Below, in pieces: positions 36,501 to 44,523 of a stretch of 64,000 nucleotides of DNA (position 1 is its first letter; every line of letters begins with the position of its first letter). The stretch comes from Candidatus Helarchaeota archaeon (GTDB lineage: Archaea; Asgardarchaeota; Lokiarchaeia; Helarchaeales; RDOG01). The stretch spans positions 392,451-456,450 of the forward strand of contig JAHPZH010000003.1 of assembly GCA_019058315.1 (NCBI GenBank). Reading direction: 5' to 3'. The notes beneath the pieces were generated by a model. It worked only from the letters and a program-made list of their open reading frames with translations, was not told where the DNA came from and ran no database searches. The position numbers and the translations under genes are program-made.

Positions 36501-36827
36501 AATATAATTAACAGTTCCTTTTTCTCCTATTATATTATAATTAATCCATCCCGGACCTTCTGTAAGATCCACATCATTAATATCTCCTGTTTTTGAAGTA
36601 TTCCAATATTGATTTATCGGAGAACTGAATGATGGATTTTTAATCCATTGTCCTGTTTCCTGATAGACTTTACTTTGAAGGTTAAAATCATCAATATTAA
36701 GTGGTTTAAATTGAATATAATTGTAATAATTATTAGATATTTGAAATAAATTGAAAGAGGAAAATAACATAAACGTGGAAATAAAGAATAGTGAGAGTAC
36801 CATTAGAAACGTTCTATTTTTCCGCAT
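33513..36827 (-). CDS. Internally duplicated surface membrane protein (two ectodomains, four TM)
   Basis: The protein has 1104 residues in two homologous halves (~1-550 and ~551-1104). Each half has an N-terminal hydrophobic segment (8-29; 558-577), a ~430-residue Asn/Asp-rich beta ectodomain with many N-glycosylation sequons, a TM helix (461-480; ~1015-1035) and a very basic cytoplasmic stretch (RKIRKLKKNIKKRKAK in one half, RKIRKLKKKIRKRKAK in the other). Shared phrases include MMRDPD.P.FPN, NHSW and GQDPGV(M/I)W(R/K)R. It is not a recognised family. The two large ectodomains would face outside, joined by a cytoplasmic linker at ~485-555. The neighbouring genes encode a coiled-coil wHTH protein and a longin-like protein. 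Confidence 0.75.
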   Translation of the reverse strand: MRKNRTFLMVLSLFFISTFMLFSSFNLFQISNNYYNYIQFKPLNIDDFNLQSKVYQETGQWIKNPSFSSPINQYWNTSKTGDINDVDLTEGPGWINYNIIGEKGTVNYIYDPPNQTDWVMMRDPDFPLFPNQTDPGINPDNIVTIDSAGAMANHSWDETDGDYIGQDPGVMWRRNESAPVNMSDYKITSASISSVFNVSAASNIDRLNDTSLPTPTGDTWDHVRFFVRISDLNATRVYDIAYYQYDNDTTLSDTYMHTVPEENLKFYLTSIFEQENDFSIYLVINFFCEDNGPGSQDTDRWYYARIKSVNLTFSYEKKINQNTHASWKQTTDTVNGRKFIINEAKLYFEYKIDAEWPENSSPNSEIQIIINNITHSETIKLSKADLSFQDAKSGGFDVTNLIIANKSILLSLEIYLADNFILEDNLTVSIDNVLLYITRTIFESPEALPPIYIPPGPDWAPIIYLLITVIVGLLVVFGAYQGYFKYPPTVRKIRKLKKNIKKRKAKNPISVSKRESIVQTNLQKQLEPFKIEKYSQKPAQESSQLKKQASSSKNKLKSILLMLLFFCILFLAIFSLLTSNISPISTPIFNDEGSGSNPSDFRLQTKDYTEIKQWIKDPFFDFNISQNWTNSKTEDISDIDLTEDIGYVNYVVVGKNMNENYINNPPLASDWTMMRDPDHPTFPNDTTIEPTEIGYCWIDSNGAFANHSWNENAGDQLGQDPGVIWKRNITLSNNISDYTITSAELSTLISASPNTNVEDYNEGSQTGRGDYVYFFIRISDLSGNYTYEVANYINEGDTNLPDTPMNNVTESDLIFYLSSVLENDGFNFTITMGINFWCEDNEAWDVDEWAYTYIKAINLTFSYDKNIDQNTRGSWSQISENLTANEKDFIINEANLSFQYKIDSLWPVNKSPNSEFKIIINDNIYPETIKLTSANTSFEDAKSGGFNVIPLLVKNENISLSLEVNLADNFILTDNLTLSIDNITLYINRTILNVTIIEEKENIPIFNPSATDWTPIIYLLIAVIAVLLISFGAYFGYFRYPPIIRKIRKLKKKIRKRKAKKPIQTSKRELIINSQLYNQLKTVDLEKILKDMPLKEEKSSSFKK

Positions 36828-36925
36828 TTAAAAACCTTTTATCCCAATAAACTTGAGTTTTTGGTAATAATCTATATTTAATTAATTATCCATATTTAAG
36901 ATTATATAATACATTTATTTTTTGT

Positions 36926-39067
36926 TTAAGTTTTTTCAATTAATTTATTAATCCAATCTATAATTTTATCTGATAATTCTTGTTTCATATTTTCTGGAAG
37001 TAAGGTATTTATTTTCTTTAAATCTCTGGCCCAAGAAGCGATTTTATGAAACGCCATGGAGAATCCCATCCGCTCTAATAAAGATTCTCGAATTTCATCT
37101 AAAGCTTCACCTATTATAAAGCCAGCACTTGTATTAATTTTGGATTTTACAAGATTAAAGTTTCTTGAAATAAATTCTGATGTGTCTTTTGAAGAGATTA
37201 GCTGAATTTTTTCAACATCACCACTTGGAAGTTCTGCTTCCGGTTCAGGGGCTGGCTTTAAACTTGGTTTAGATATACCTGGTGTTGGAGTTGTTTGTGC
37301 TGGTTTAGTTTTAATCGGTTTTACGGGGGCAGAAATGGATTCTACCTTTAAACTTGGCTTAGGTTCTAAAGTTTTAATTTCTTCAGCTTCTCGCATACTG
37401 GGAATTTTATGAGTAATTTTTTCGCTATTCATCCACACTTCTTCCAGCACGCCTGCAAACATTTTTATGTGTTCATCAAGAATGCTCCCCATACCAGCAA
37501 TCTCATAAGTGTCTAATCCTGGAGAAGCGGATATCACGCAAACCACAACTTCTTCAAAATCTTTATTAATTGCCCAAATATTTTGTCTGGTATAGTTTCT
37601 TATGGAAATATTGCCATGGCTAGCTACATCTTCATATAGTTCTCTATCTGTTGATGGATCTACCCATGTTGAAATCCTTATGTTAACGTGTCTTGGGAGC
37701 TTTTTCAGAGGAATAAAATCTATATCGTGTAATTTTGGAGATATAATATGGACACGCATTTTAGCTCTTGAAACAGAATCATTAATTTGCGCTTGCATCG
37801 CTTCCGCACTTCTAATGAACCAAACATCTTGAAAGGATAGAAGAGAAGCTCGCCGGGCTCGATCCCAAAATTCTTGCATAGTTTTTTCAGAAAGTTCCAG
37901 TTGTTGGAATATTCTTTTCAATATATCAGATTGTAGTGTTTCAAAAATCTCATCTTTAAAAACATTCTTTAACTCATCAAAAGTACCCAAGATATCACTA
38001 CGGACATCTGATAGTTTAGACTCTGTTTCTTTTAATGTATCTTCGAGATTTGTTGTAATTTCTCCAAAGGTTCCTTCAACAGAGGAACTTATTTCACTTG
38101 CAACATCAACTACAGAAAAAAGTCGTTCTTTTAACGTTTTTTCAACATTTTCTGTAATTTTTTCAAATGTGCCCTCAACAGAAGAGCCAATATCACCTGC
38201 AATATCAGCTACGGATAGGATTCTTTCCAAAACTTGGTCTAATGTTTTTTCAATATTATTAACAAACTTCTCCTCAAAGAATTCTTGAATAAATCCAAAT
38301 TCTTCTGAAATTATTTTTGATACAATTTTTTCAGCAAATGATTTTAAAGCACTAATTCTGAATTGTTTTTCAAATACTTGGGCGATTTTTACTTTAATAT
38401 TTTCAAGCCTTTCCTTAAATTGTATAAATTGTGCATTCAGTTCTGTTGAAACCGATCCTTTTAATTTGTTCATGAATTCATCAAACTCTTGTAATTTTTT
38501 AACTTCTTCAAGACCAGATTTCAGAGAACCCAATTGACTCATAACTTGATCTTTTAATGCGTCCATTAATTCATGGAATTCTTGTAATTTTTTAACTTCT
38601 TCAAGGCTAGATTGTAAAGAATTTAATTGTTTACTAATATTTTGAGGAAGTTCGGCTCTCAATTGCTTAAGATATTTTTGATATTCCTCAAGTTTACTTA
38701 CTTTCATAGTTTGACTTTCAAATGTCATAAATCTATTTTCAAGATCCTTTGGGGTTTTTACTTGCATATCCGATATCAATGTTTTAAATTGTGATATTTG
38801 CCCTAAAAGTGCAGAATAGGGAGGTAATGCTACATAATGTGGTGTTTTTCCTGGGACTTCCCTCAAAAGACCTTTAGAAAGTAAGTTATTAACTATTTTA
38901 TCTGCTTCCTCAAATTCAATATTTTGTATAATACAAATTTCACCCTTTGTTACAGTTCCACGACCAGTCATTTTAAAGTAGGTATCAATTTCTTGAGGGA
39001 TTAAGCCCAAAACACCTAATGCTTGTTTAGTTTTTTCGAATGCTGCTTCTTCTTTTTTAGATTCCAA
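36926..39067 (-). CDS. TrmB-like wHTH protein with long coiled coil and C-terminal helical domain
   Basis: The protein has 713 residues. Residues ~10-90 form a TrmB-type winged helix (ALGVLGLIPQEIDTYFKMTG, then EADKIVNNLLSKGLLREVPG). Residues ~95-395 form a very long coiled coil with internal repeats (SSVEGTF(E/G)(K/E)IT.N.E.TLKE). Residues ~400-555 resemble the TrmB sensor/PLD-like domain (AKMRVHIISPKLHDIDFIPL). A Pro-rich linker (~575-630) and a helical end follow. Ordinary TrmB regulators are ~250-350 residues, so this is greatly extended; the coiled coil is more like a structural or polymer-forming protein. It lies 98 bp upstream of the duplicated membrane-protein gene. Confidence 0.75.
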   Translation of the reverse strand: MESKKEEAAFEKTKQALGVLGLIPQEIDTYFKMTGRGTVTKGEICIIQNIEFEEADKIVNNLLSKGLLREVPGKTPHYVALPPYSALLGQISQFKTLISDMQVKTPKDLENRFMTFESQTMKVSKLEEYQKYLKQLRAELPQNISKQLNSLQSSLEEVKKLQEFHELMDALKDQVMSQLGSLKSGLEEVKKLQEFDEFMNKLKGSVSTELNAQFIQFKERLENIKVKIAQVFEKQFRISALKSFAEKIVSKIISEEFGFIQEFFEEKFVNNIEKTLDQVLERILSVADIAGDIGSSVEGTFEKITENVEKTLKERLFSVVDVASEISSSVEGTFGEITTNLEDTLKETESKLSDVRSDILGTFDELKNVFKDEIFETLQSDILKRIFQQLELSEKTMQEFWDRARRASLLSFQDVWFIRSAEAMQAQINDSVSRAKMRVHIISPKLHDIDFIPLKKLPRHVNIRISTWVDPSTDRELYEDVASHGNISIRNYTRQNIWAINKDFEEVVVCVISASPGLDTYEIAGMGSILDEHIKMFAGVLEEVWMNSEKITHKIPSMREAEEIKTLEPKPSLKVESISAPVKPIKTKPAQTTPTPGISKPSLKPAPEPEAELPSGDVEKIQLISSKDTSEFISRNFNLVKSKINTSAGFIIGEALDEIRESLLERMGFSMAFHKIASWARDLKKINTLLPENMKQELSDKIIDWINKLIEKT

Positions 39068-39300
39068 TTCGTGTCCCCAAATTATATTATATTTAATTTT
39101 TCAATAAATAATTATGCCTATTTTACATCTTCAAGTTAAATAAGCATATAAAATATAATCAAAATTCAATTGTTTTTATTAAAAATTTAACCATATAATA
39201 TTCATTTTTTTATTATAAAAACAAAGTAACCTTTAAAATTTGAAAAATTTCTAAAGTGTGATTGTAATTATAATTTACTAATTTATAAGGTTGAGAAATA

Positions 39301-40059
39301 ATGGGTTTATTAGATAATAAAGTTGCTATCATTACCGCATCTGCAGGGGCAGGTATCGGTCAAGCTACTGTTAGATTAATGGCTAAAGAAGGAGCTAATG
39401 TTGTTGTGACAGATTTTCATGAAAGAAGGACGAATGAAGTTGCTGAAGGCTTAATCAAGGAATATGGAAAAAATAGAGTACTGGGAGTTCCTTGTGATGT
39501 TACAAATTCTAAAAATGTTAATGATATGGTAATGCAAGCATTAGATAAATTCGGGAGAATTGACATCTTAGTAAATAATGCCGGTAGAAATGTGCTAGCT
39601 AAAATTGAAGAAGTAACAGATGAACAATGGGATTTAGTAATGGATGTGAATTTAAAGGGTACTTTTCTTTGCACTAAAGCCGTTGTTCCAATAATGATTA
39701 AGCAGAAATTTGGAAGAATTATTAGTATAGCATCATATGAGGGGTTTACTGGAACCGAATTAGGTGAGGGTCCTTATGTTGCAAGTAAGTCCGGAATTAT
39801 GGGATTTACGAAAGCTCTAGCTCGCGAATTAGCACCTCATGGTATTAATGTTAATGCAATTGCTCCAGGAATTATTCCAAACCCCTTTCTAAAAAAAGTC
39901 TACGGAAGTCTACTTGATGATTTACCAGAAAGAGTCCCGATGGGCAGGGGAGGAAAACCCGAGGAGATTGCAGGAGCATGTGTATTTCTAGCAAGTGATT
40001 TGGGAAATTATGTTCAAGGGGAAACTCTTGTCGTATCAGGAGGGCTATATATTCATTAA
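39301..40059 (+). CDS. SDR-family oxidoreductase (FabG-like), catalytically complete
   Basis: The protein has 252 residues, standard classical SDR length. The cofactor loop is ASAGAGIG at 13-20, NNAG at 92-95, and the catalytic set Ser145, Tyr159 and Lys163 (YVASK). An Asp after the second strand (VVTDF) favours NAD(H). SDRs of this type reduce or oxidise 3-hydroxyacyl-CoA or other alcohols. The ATG has a GGTTGAG site upstream. Nine bases downstream begins a paralogue that has lost the catalytic residues, so the pair may form a heteromer. Confidence 0.93.
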   Translation: MGLLDNKVAIITASAGAGIGQATVRLMAKEGANVVVTDFHERRTNEVAEGLIKEYGKNRVLGVPCDVTNSKNVNDMVMQALDKFGRIDILVNNAGRNVLAKIEEVTDEQWDLVMDVNLKGTFLCTKAVVPIMIKQKFGRIISIASYEGFTGTELGEGPYVASKSGIMGFTKALARELAPHGINVNAIAPGIIPNPFLKKVYGSLLDDLPERVPMGRGGKPEEIAGACVFLASDLGNYVQGETLVVSGGLYIH

Positions 40060-40068
40060 GGTGATATT

Positions 40069-40815
40069 ATGGAATTAGATAATAAAGTAGCAATATTAAT
40101 TGGGTTAAATGATGTTGGAATAGCTGTAGCAAAGGGTTTATTAAATGAGGGAGCTGCAGTTGCTGTTTCGGATACAGACCAAACAAAAATAGATATTATT
40201 GCAGAATATGCTAAATCAGTTAGTGGAAAAATTTTGGGAGTAATCTGTGATGTTACTAAAACCGAACAAGTCCAATCATTAATCCAAAAAACACTTGATA
40301 ATTTTAAAAAAATTGATATTTTAATTACTAATTTCTGGGATAGCAAATCGGTTCCTTTTATAGAGGTTACTGAAGAATTTTTCAGCGAACTTCTTGATAA
40401 GAATTTAAAATCGGCTTTTAGATGTGTTAGAGCTACTGTTCCTATTATGAAAAATGCAAAATATGGAAAGATAATCCATATACTGCCCTTGGTTGGCTAT
40501 ACTGGTTCTACTTTAAATGAAGTTCCTTTAAGCACTGCTTCAGCTGCATTAATGGGGCTAACTCGAGCTGTTGCTATGGAAGGTGCAAATGAAAAAATAA
40601 GAGTAAATGCAGTTGCAATTCCTTTAATTGACTCAAAGTCATTTCATGAAATATATACAGAAGATCTAGTTAAAAAAACAAAGGATAAAATACCATTAGG
40701 TGAAATTTGTCAACCAAAAGATGTTGTAGGACCTGTGATTTTTCTTGCATCAAATAGATCAGATTATATTACTGGAGAAATTATGATTATTTCAGGGGGA
40801 TCTTATACACAATAA
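40069..40815 (+). CDS. Degenerate SDR paralogue without catalytic residues
   Basis: The protein has 248 residues and keeps the SDR fold order. At the active site Ser, Tyr and Lys of the neighbour are replaced by Pro140, Leu154 and Ser158; NNAG is changed to TNFW, and the Gly-rich loop to GLNDVGIA. It should not be an active dehydrogenase. The ATG has GGTGAT just upstream, and only nine bases separate it from the intact SDR gene. The closest known parallel is the BbsC/BbsD pair, where an inactive SDR subunit pairs with an active one; the parallel is inferred from architecture. Confidence 0.9.
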   Translation: MELDNKVAILIGLNDVGIAVAKGLLNEGAAVAVSDTDQTKIDIIAEYAKSVSGKILGVICDVTKTEQVQSLIQKTLDNFKKIDILITNFWDSKSVPFIEVTEEFFSELLDKNLKSAFRCVRATVPIMKNAKYGKIIHILPLVGYTGSTLNEVPLSTASAALMGLTRAVAMEGANEKIRVNAVAIPLIDSKSFHEIYTEDLVKKTKDKIPLGEICQPKDVVGPVIFLASNRSDYITGEIMIISGGSYTQ

Positions 40816-40861
40816 TTTTTTTTTCAGGATTTTGTTCAATTTTTTAAAAAGATGTGATAAA

Positions 40862-41224
40862 TTGTTAAAGATTTTTTTGAGTGGTAGTTTTAGAGAGAGA
40901 GAAAAAATAGCGGAATGGATGGAAAAATTAAACAATTTAAAAAATATAGAAATAATATATGATTGGACTAAACATGTTTGGGATGAAGATAGAAGAAAGT
41001 ATGCCGAAGAAAATTTGGTAGCTGTCAATGATTGCGATTGTTTTGTCTTTGACGTTGGTGAACAGGGAAGTTTGGGTAAAAGTATATTATTAGGAATTGC
41101 TATAGCGTTTGGAAAAGAAATTTTTGTAATTGGTAAATTTCCTGAAATTATTTTTGCTGAATTAATCGAAGATGATCATAAATTTGGTACTTTCAAAGAG
41201 TTTTATGAATTTATAAGTAGTTAG
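40862..41224 (+). CDS. Nucleoside 2-deoxyribosyltransferase-like protein
   Basis: The protein has 120 residues from a TTG at 40862 preceded by GATGTGAT; a longer TTG start at 40832 is possible. The N-terminal strand KIFLSGSFRERE, the Tyr-Asp-Trp stretch near 40, DCDCFVFDVGEQGSLGKSIL near 63-82, and IAIAFGKEIFVIG follow the deoxyribosyltransferase/DUF4406 fold, in which the D.......G...E/S pattern contacts the nucleoside. It may act on nucleotides, but the catalytic Glu is not certain. It follows the SDR pair by 46 bp. Confidence 0.65.
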   Translation: MLKIFLSGSFREREKIAEWMEKLNNLKNIEIIYDWTKHVWDEDRRKYAEENLVAVNDCDCFVFDVGEQGSLGKSILLGIAIAFGKEIFVIGKFPEIIFAELIEDDHKFGTFKEFYEFISS

Positions 41225-41226
41225 GT

Positions 41227-41715
41227 TTAACCCTCTATTTCTTTGATAACACTCCCACAAAAGTCACACTCACAAGGGGGACTTTTTTTCAAGGGGGCTT
41301 TACAAGCAGGACACTTTGAAAGTATTAATTTCTTTTTGGTTTTAATCCTGAATTTTTTTATTCTATAACTTGGTTTTCTTCTATAACTAACATGAGTTTT
41401 AGTTGGATGTGAATATTGAAACTCTGTGATTGAAATTAGATATGAAAATATTGAAATAACTATACCAATAATTCCCCCACCAATTAAACCAAATCCACTA
41501 TCAGATTTTGGAATAAAAAATTCTCTATAAAAGAAATAATATTGTAATAAAAATTCATGTGGAAGATTTCCATTAGTGAATAAAATATATGCAATATTAT
41601 CTAATTCAGAAGTTTTTTTATTAATATCAGTCAATGTAATAATTCCGAAGATTAATAGAATAAAAAAAAGTGTTAAAAAAATTAAAAGAATAGTTCCTTT
41701 TTTATGCTTCGTCAC
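41227..41715 (-). CDS. Membrane protein with C-terminal zinc ribbon
   Basis: The protein has 162 residues. TM helices are at about 9-29 (ILLIFLTLFFILLIFGIITL) and 76-96 (GFGLIGGGIIGIVISIFSYL), giving an N-in, C-in hairpin. A basic juxtamembrane stretch leads to a cytoplasmic zinc ribbon with CPAC and CDFCG plus a flanking Cys near 148. There is no named family; such hairpin-plus-ribbon proteins are common in archaea and of unknown role. It is convergent with the deoxyribosyltransferase-like gene, with only 2 bp between the stops. Confidence 0.7.
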   Translation of the reverse strand: MTKHKKGTILLIFLTLFFILLIFGIITLTDINKKTSELDNIAYILFTNGNLPHEFLLQYYFFYREFFIPKSDSGFGLIGGGIIGIVISIFSYLISITEFQYSHPTKTHVSYRRKPSYRIKKFRIKTKKKLILSKCPACKAPLKKSPPCECDFCGSVIKEIEG

Positions 41716-41854
41716 TTTTTAATCCCTATGATTCTTCTCTAATAAACGCCTTCAAAAAATAATGTGATTTTAAAAAATCCATTTAATTTATTAATTTAGT
41801 TTATTTAAATTATTTTAAAATTTTCAATAAATTTTTTTGGTGAAGGAAGGAACA

Positions 41855-42280
41855 ATGAAAAAACATTTTGTTGTTGCATTAACTAGTTATTTTGCTTCTT
41901 TAATCTGGTCAATTATGATTTTTATACTTTTATTGGAAAAAGATATACTTTTATTCGTAATAATTTATTTGCTTACGATTTTCCCTCTTTTACTCTGTGC
42001 AGCTGGATATACCTATAAATATGCTGGTCAAAATCATAATGCACAATGGTTTTACAAGCATTTTCTGCTTTATTTTATTGGATTTACAATCCCAATTTTT
42101 AATGTTATTTTATGTATAATTTATTTATTTGAATATCAAGATTTGGAAGAGGGAACACTGAGAACAATTGGATATTCAGGTTTATTTTTAATTTTGTTTA
42201 TAATTGCAGTAAGTTTAAGCTATCCAGAAATTCCCAGCCTTTATTTTATGGAGGTTTTTATTAATCCTTCTAAAAATTGA
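41855..42280 (+). CDS. Small membrane protein, four TM segments
   Basis: The protein has 141 residues from the ATG at 41855, which has a strong GGAAGGA ribosome site; an upstream in-frame GTG is less likely. Hydrophobic segments lie at about 6-26, 30-52, 66-88 and 104-124. A conserved-looking polar loop (KYAGQNHNAQWFYKHF) sits between the second and third. It is not recognised; no catalytic motif is seen. Confidence 0.65.
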   Translation: MKKHFVVALTSYFASLIWSIMIFILLLEKDILLFVIIYLLTIFPLLLCAAGYTYKYAGQNHNAQWFYKHFLLYFIGFTIPIFNVILCIIYLFEYQDLEEGTLRTIGYSGLFLILFIIAVSLSYPEIPSLYFMEVFINPSKN

Positions 42281-42482
42281 ATAATTTACTTGGTTCTCTA
42301 TTCAATAAATTCAATCTTTTTTTTCCTATTTTATTTTGTTGAAAAATTAGGAATGAAAAATAAAAAGAAATCATAGCAAATTGCCTTCTGTATAGCTTTT
42401 CTAAAAGTCAATATTTCATAAATATTTCCATAAAGTTTAAACAGACTAATAATTCAATTGAAATTACTAATGAGGTAATAAT

Positions 42483-42767
42483 ATGGAAGAAAAAAAACAA
42501 ATAGGATACCGTATTGTTGGTAAAATAAAAAGAGTCAAAGGACATTGTAACGCCGGTCATAAGAAAGGAGATACATTTGAACTTAGTGGACACAACACTG
42601 GAGGTCTTTGCGGGTTTTTTTACCATGATATTTTCCCATATATAATTATGCTTCAATTTGGTGGGTCATTTCCAAAGGATTGGGGCGGAAATCAAGATGT
42701 TGTTGAGCTAGAATGTATGGACAGATTTAATGCAGTTAAAATACAATTAAAGCGAATAAAAGAATAA
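42483..42767 (+). CDS. TIGR04076-type small protein
   Basis: The protein has 94 residues. The pattern V.GHCNAGHKKGDTFEL, GGLCGFFYHDIFPYI, LQFGG and a final ...CMDRFNAVKI matches the TIGR04076 family of ~90-residue proteins with conserved Cys, whose function is not established. The ATG is preceded by GAGGTAAT. It is monocistronic, with a T-rich stretch after the stop. Confidence 0.75.
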   Translation: MEEKKQIGYRIVGKIKRVKGHCNAGHKKGDTFELSGHNTGGLCGFFYHDIFPYIIMLQFGGSFPKDWGGNQDVVELECMDRFNAVKIQLKRIKE

Positions 42768-42836
42768 ATTCTCTTTTTTTATATTTTATATAAAAATCTG
42801 TCTTAAAATTGAAAATTATCTTAAATGATTTTGATA

Positions 42837-43532
42837 ATGAAACTAGCAATAATTGGCGACTTTAATCCAAAATCCGAAACACATATTGCTTCTAATGAGG
42901 CAATTTTACACTCAAAAGATCTACTTCAATGTGATTTAGATTCATATTGGATAAATACTAAGGATATTACAAAGGAGACATTTTACCAATTCGATGGTTT
43001 TTTAATTGCACCCGGTAGTCCTTACAGCAACATGGATAATGTAATCAATACTATACAGTTTGCCAGAGAAAATAATATACCTTGTTTAGGGACGTGTGGT
43101 GGTTTTCAACATATGGTTATAGAGTATGCACGAAATATTCTCAATTTCAAAAATGCACAACATGAAGAATATGACAAAAATTCATCAGAATTATTTATTA
43201 CCAAGTTATCATGCACTTTAAAAGGACGTGAAATGGAGTTAAATTTGACTCCAAATTCAAAAGTTGCTTCTCTTTATGGTAAAAATAGAGTAATAGAAAA
43301 GTATTATTGTAATTTTGGAGTTAATCCTGATTATCTCCAAATAATAAAAAACGGACCAATTCGTATTGTAGGTTCAGATCGTGAGGGAGAGATCCGAATT
43401 TTAGAATATCCAGATCATGTATTTTTCATCGGAACTCTTTATGTTCCACAAGTACAATCAACCAAGAGGACACCGCACCCCTTAGTGACGGGATTTATAG
43501 AAGCAATAATCAATAAATGCCAAAAATTCTAA
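42837..43532 (+). CDS. Stand-alone class-I glutamine-amidotransferase-like protein
   Basis: The protein has 231 residues from the ATG at 42837 (MKLAIIGDF); another ATG lies 12 bases upstream. It resembles the GATase half of CTP synthase. The nucleophile elbow GTCGGFQHM has Cys87, and the oxyanion strand APGSPYS is near 60. Where CTP synthase has the catalytic His-Pro-Glu, this protein reads YVPQVQST, so His and Glu are absent. It may be a noncatalytic binding protein or use a different triad. No synthetase domain follows; the next gene, an MBL hydrolase, starts 24 bp downstream. Confidence 0.75.
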   Translation: MKLAIIGDFNPKSETHIASNEAILHSKDLLQCDLDSYWINTKDITKETFYQFDGFLIAPGSPYSNMDNVINTIQFARENNIPCLGTCGGFQHMVIEYARNILNFKNAQHEEYDKNSSELFITKLSCTLKGREMELNLTPNSKVASLYGKNRVIEKYYCNFGVNPDYLQIIKNGPIRIVGSDREGEIRILEYPDHVFFIGTLYVPQVQSTKRTPHPLVTGFIEAIINKCQKF

Positions 43533-43556
43533 ATATTTTTTTTATATTTTGAATTT

Positions 43557-44510
43557 ATGGAAGATTTCTATTTTATTAAAGCCGATAAGCCGATGTGGCC
43601 TGCATCAGCAAATGTGTTTGTAATTAAGGATGAAGAAGGCTTAATTTTTATTGATGTGGGTTGCGGATTAAAGAAGTTCACAAAGAAATTATTTAAAAAA
43701 TTAAGAGATTTTAATCTAGATCTATTTGATGTTCATACAATTGCGCTCTCGCATGCACACCCAGATCATATGGGCGCTATGGAAGAGATTTTAAAACTTT
43801 TTAAGGATAATAATAATTCAGATTTGCAAATTCTCATTAATGAAATTGAACGAGAGAGTGCGCTAAATATTGATTTATTAAATGATTCATTTGATATTGA
43901 TTTATTACCAAAATATTTTAATTCTGGACTAGAAGAAAGATTTAAAGGGAAGTTTGATTTAATTCAGAATTTTAAGGTTCTTTGTTCTATGTCACAACTT
44001 CCTAAAGATTGTAATATTGAAATAATTAAGGAGAATGACATTTTAAAATTGGGTCGTTATAATTTTAAAGTCTTAATTACTCCAGGTCATGCCCCAGGAC
44101 ATACTTCTTTTTATGAAATCAATCAAAAATTTTTACTCTCTGGGGATTTAATAGGAGAGAAGGGAACTGCATGGTATTCTCCCAGCTCTGGTGGAGCTAC
44201 GGGATATTTATCTAGTTTGGAAAAAGTAGAAAAATTTCCCATTGAACTTATTTATCCTTCACACGGGAATAAGATAGAGAATATACAACAAAGAATTCAT
44301 GAAATTCGTCAAAAAATCTTGATGAAGGATGATCTTATTTTAAAAGAATTAAAGAAAAAACCTCATACAGTAATGGAACTAACTAATTTATTTTATAAAA
44401 CATCATATTCGCAAATGTTTCCCGGAATTGCTATAATAGAGAGCCATCTAATTAAGTTAGAGCAAGAAGGAAAGATTAAACGTGATAATGGTTTAATTTA
44501 TAAGGTTTGA
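43557..44510 (+). CDS. Metallo-beta-lactamase-fold hydrolase with C-terminal winged helix
   Basis: The protein has 317 residues. The zinc motif H66-A-H68-P-D70-H71 is followed by later ligands in ITPGHAPGHTSFY (near 178), LSGDLIG (near 200) and YPSHG (near 238). The last ~65 residues (KKPHTVMELTNLFYKTSYSQ and on) form a winged-helix-like end, as in LACTB2-type hydrolases. Substrates in the family include thioesters, RNA and lactones; the choice here is unknown. It follows the amidotransferase-like gene by 24 bp and is convergent with the epimerase gene. Confidence 0.9.
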   Translation: MEDFYFIKADKPMWPASANVFVIKDEEGLIFIDVGCGLKKFTKKLFKKLRDFNLDLFDVHTIALSHAHPDHMGAMEEILKLFKDNNNSDLQILINEIERESALNIDLLNDSFDIDLLPKYFNSGLEERFKGKFDLIQNFKVLCSMSQLPKDCNIEIIKENDILKLGRYNFKVLITPGHAPGHTSFYEINQKFLLSGDLIGEKGTAWYSPSSGGATGYLSSLEKVEKFPIELIYPSHGNKIENIQQRIHEIRQKILMKDDLILKELKKKPHTVMELTNLFYKTSYSQMFPGIAIIESHLIKLEQEGKIKRDNGLIYKV

Positions 44511-44523
44511 TAAAAAAAGAATT

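Noticed and set aside
41227..42280. Reading the membrane zinc-ribbon gene and the four-TM gene as one transport system
   Set aside because: They are on opposite strands, share no motifs with transporters and show no regulatory link.
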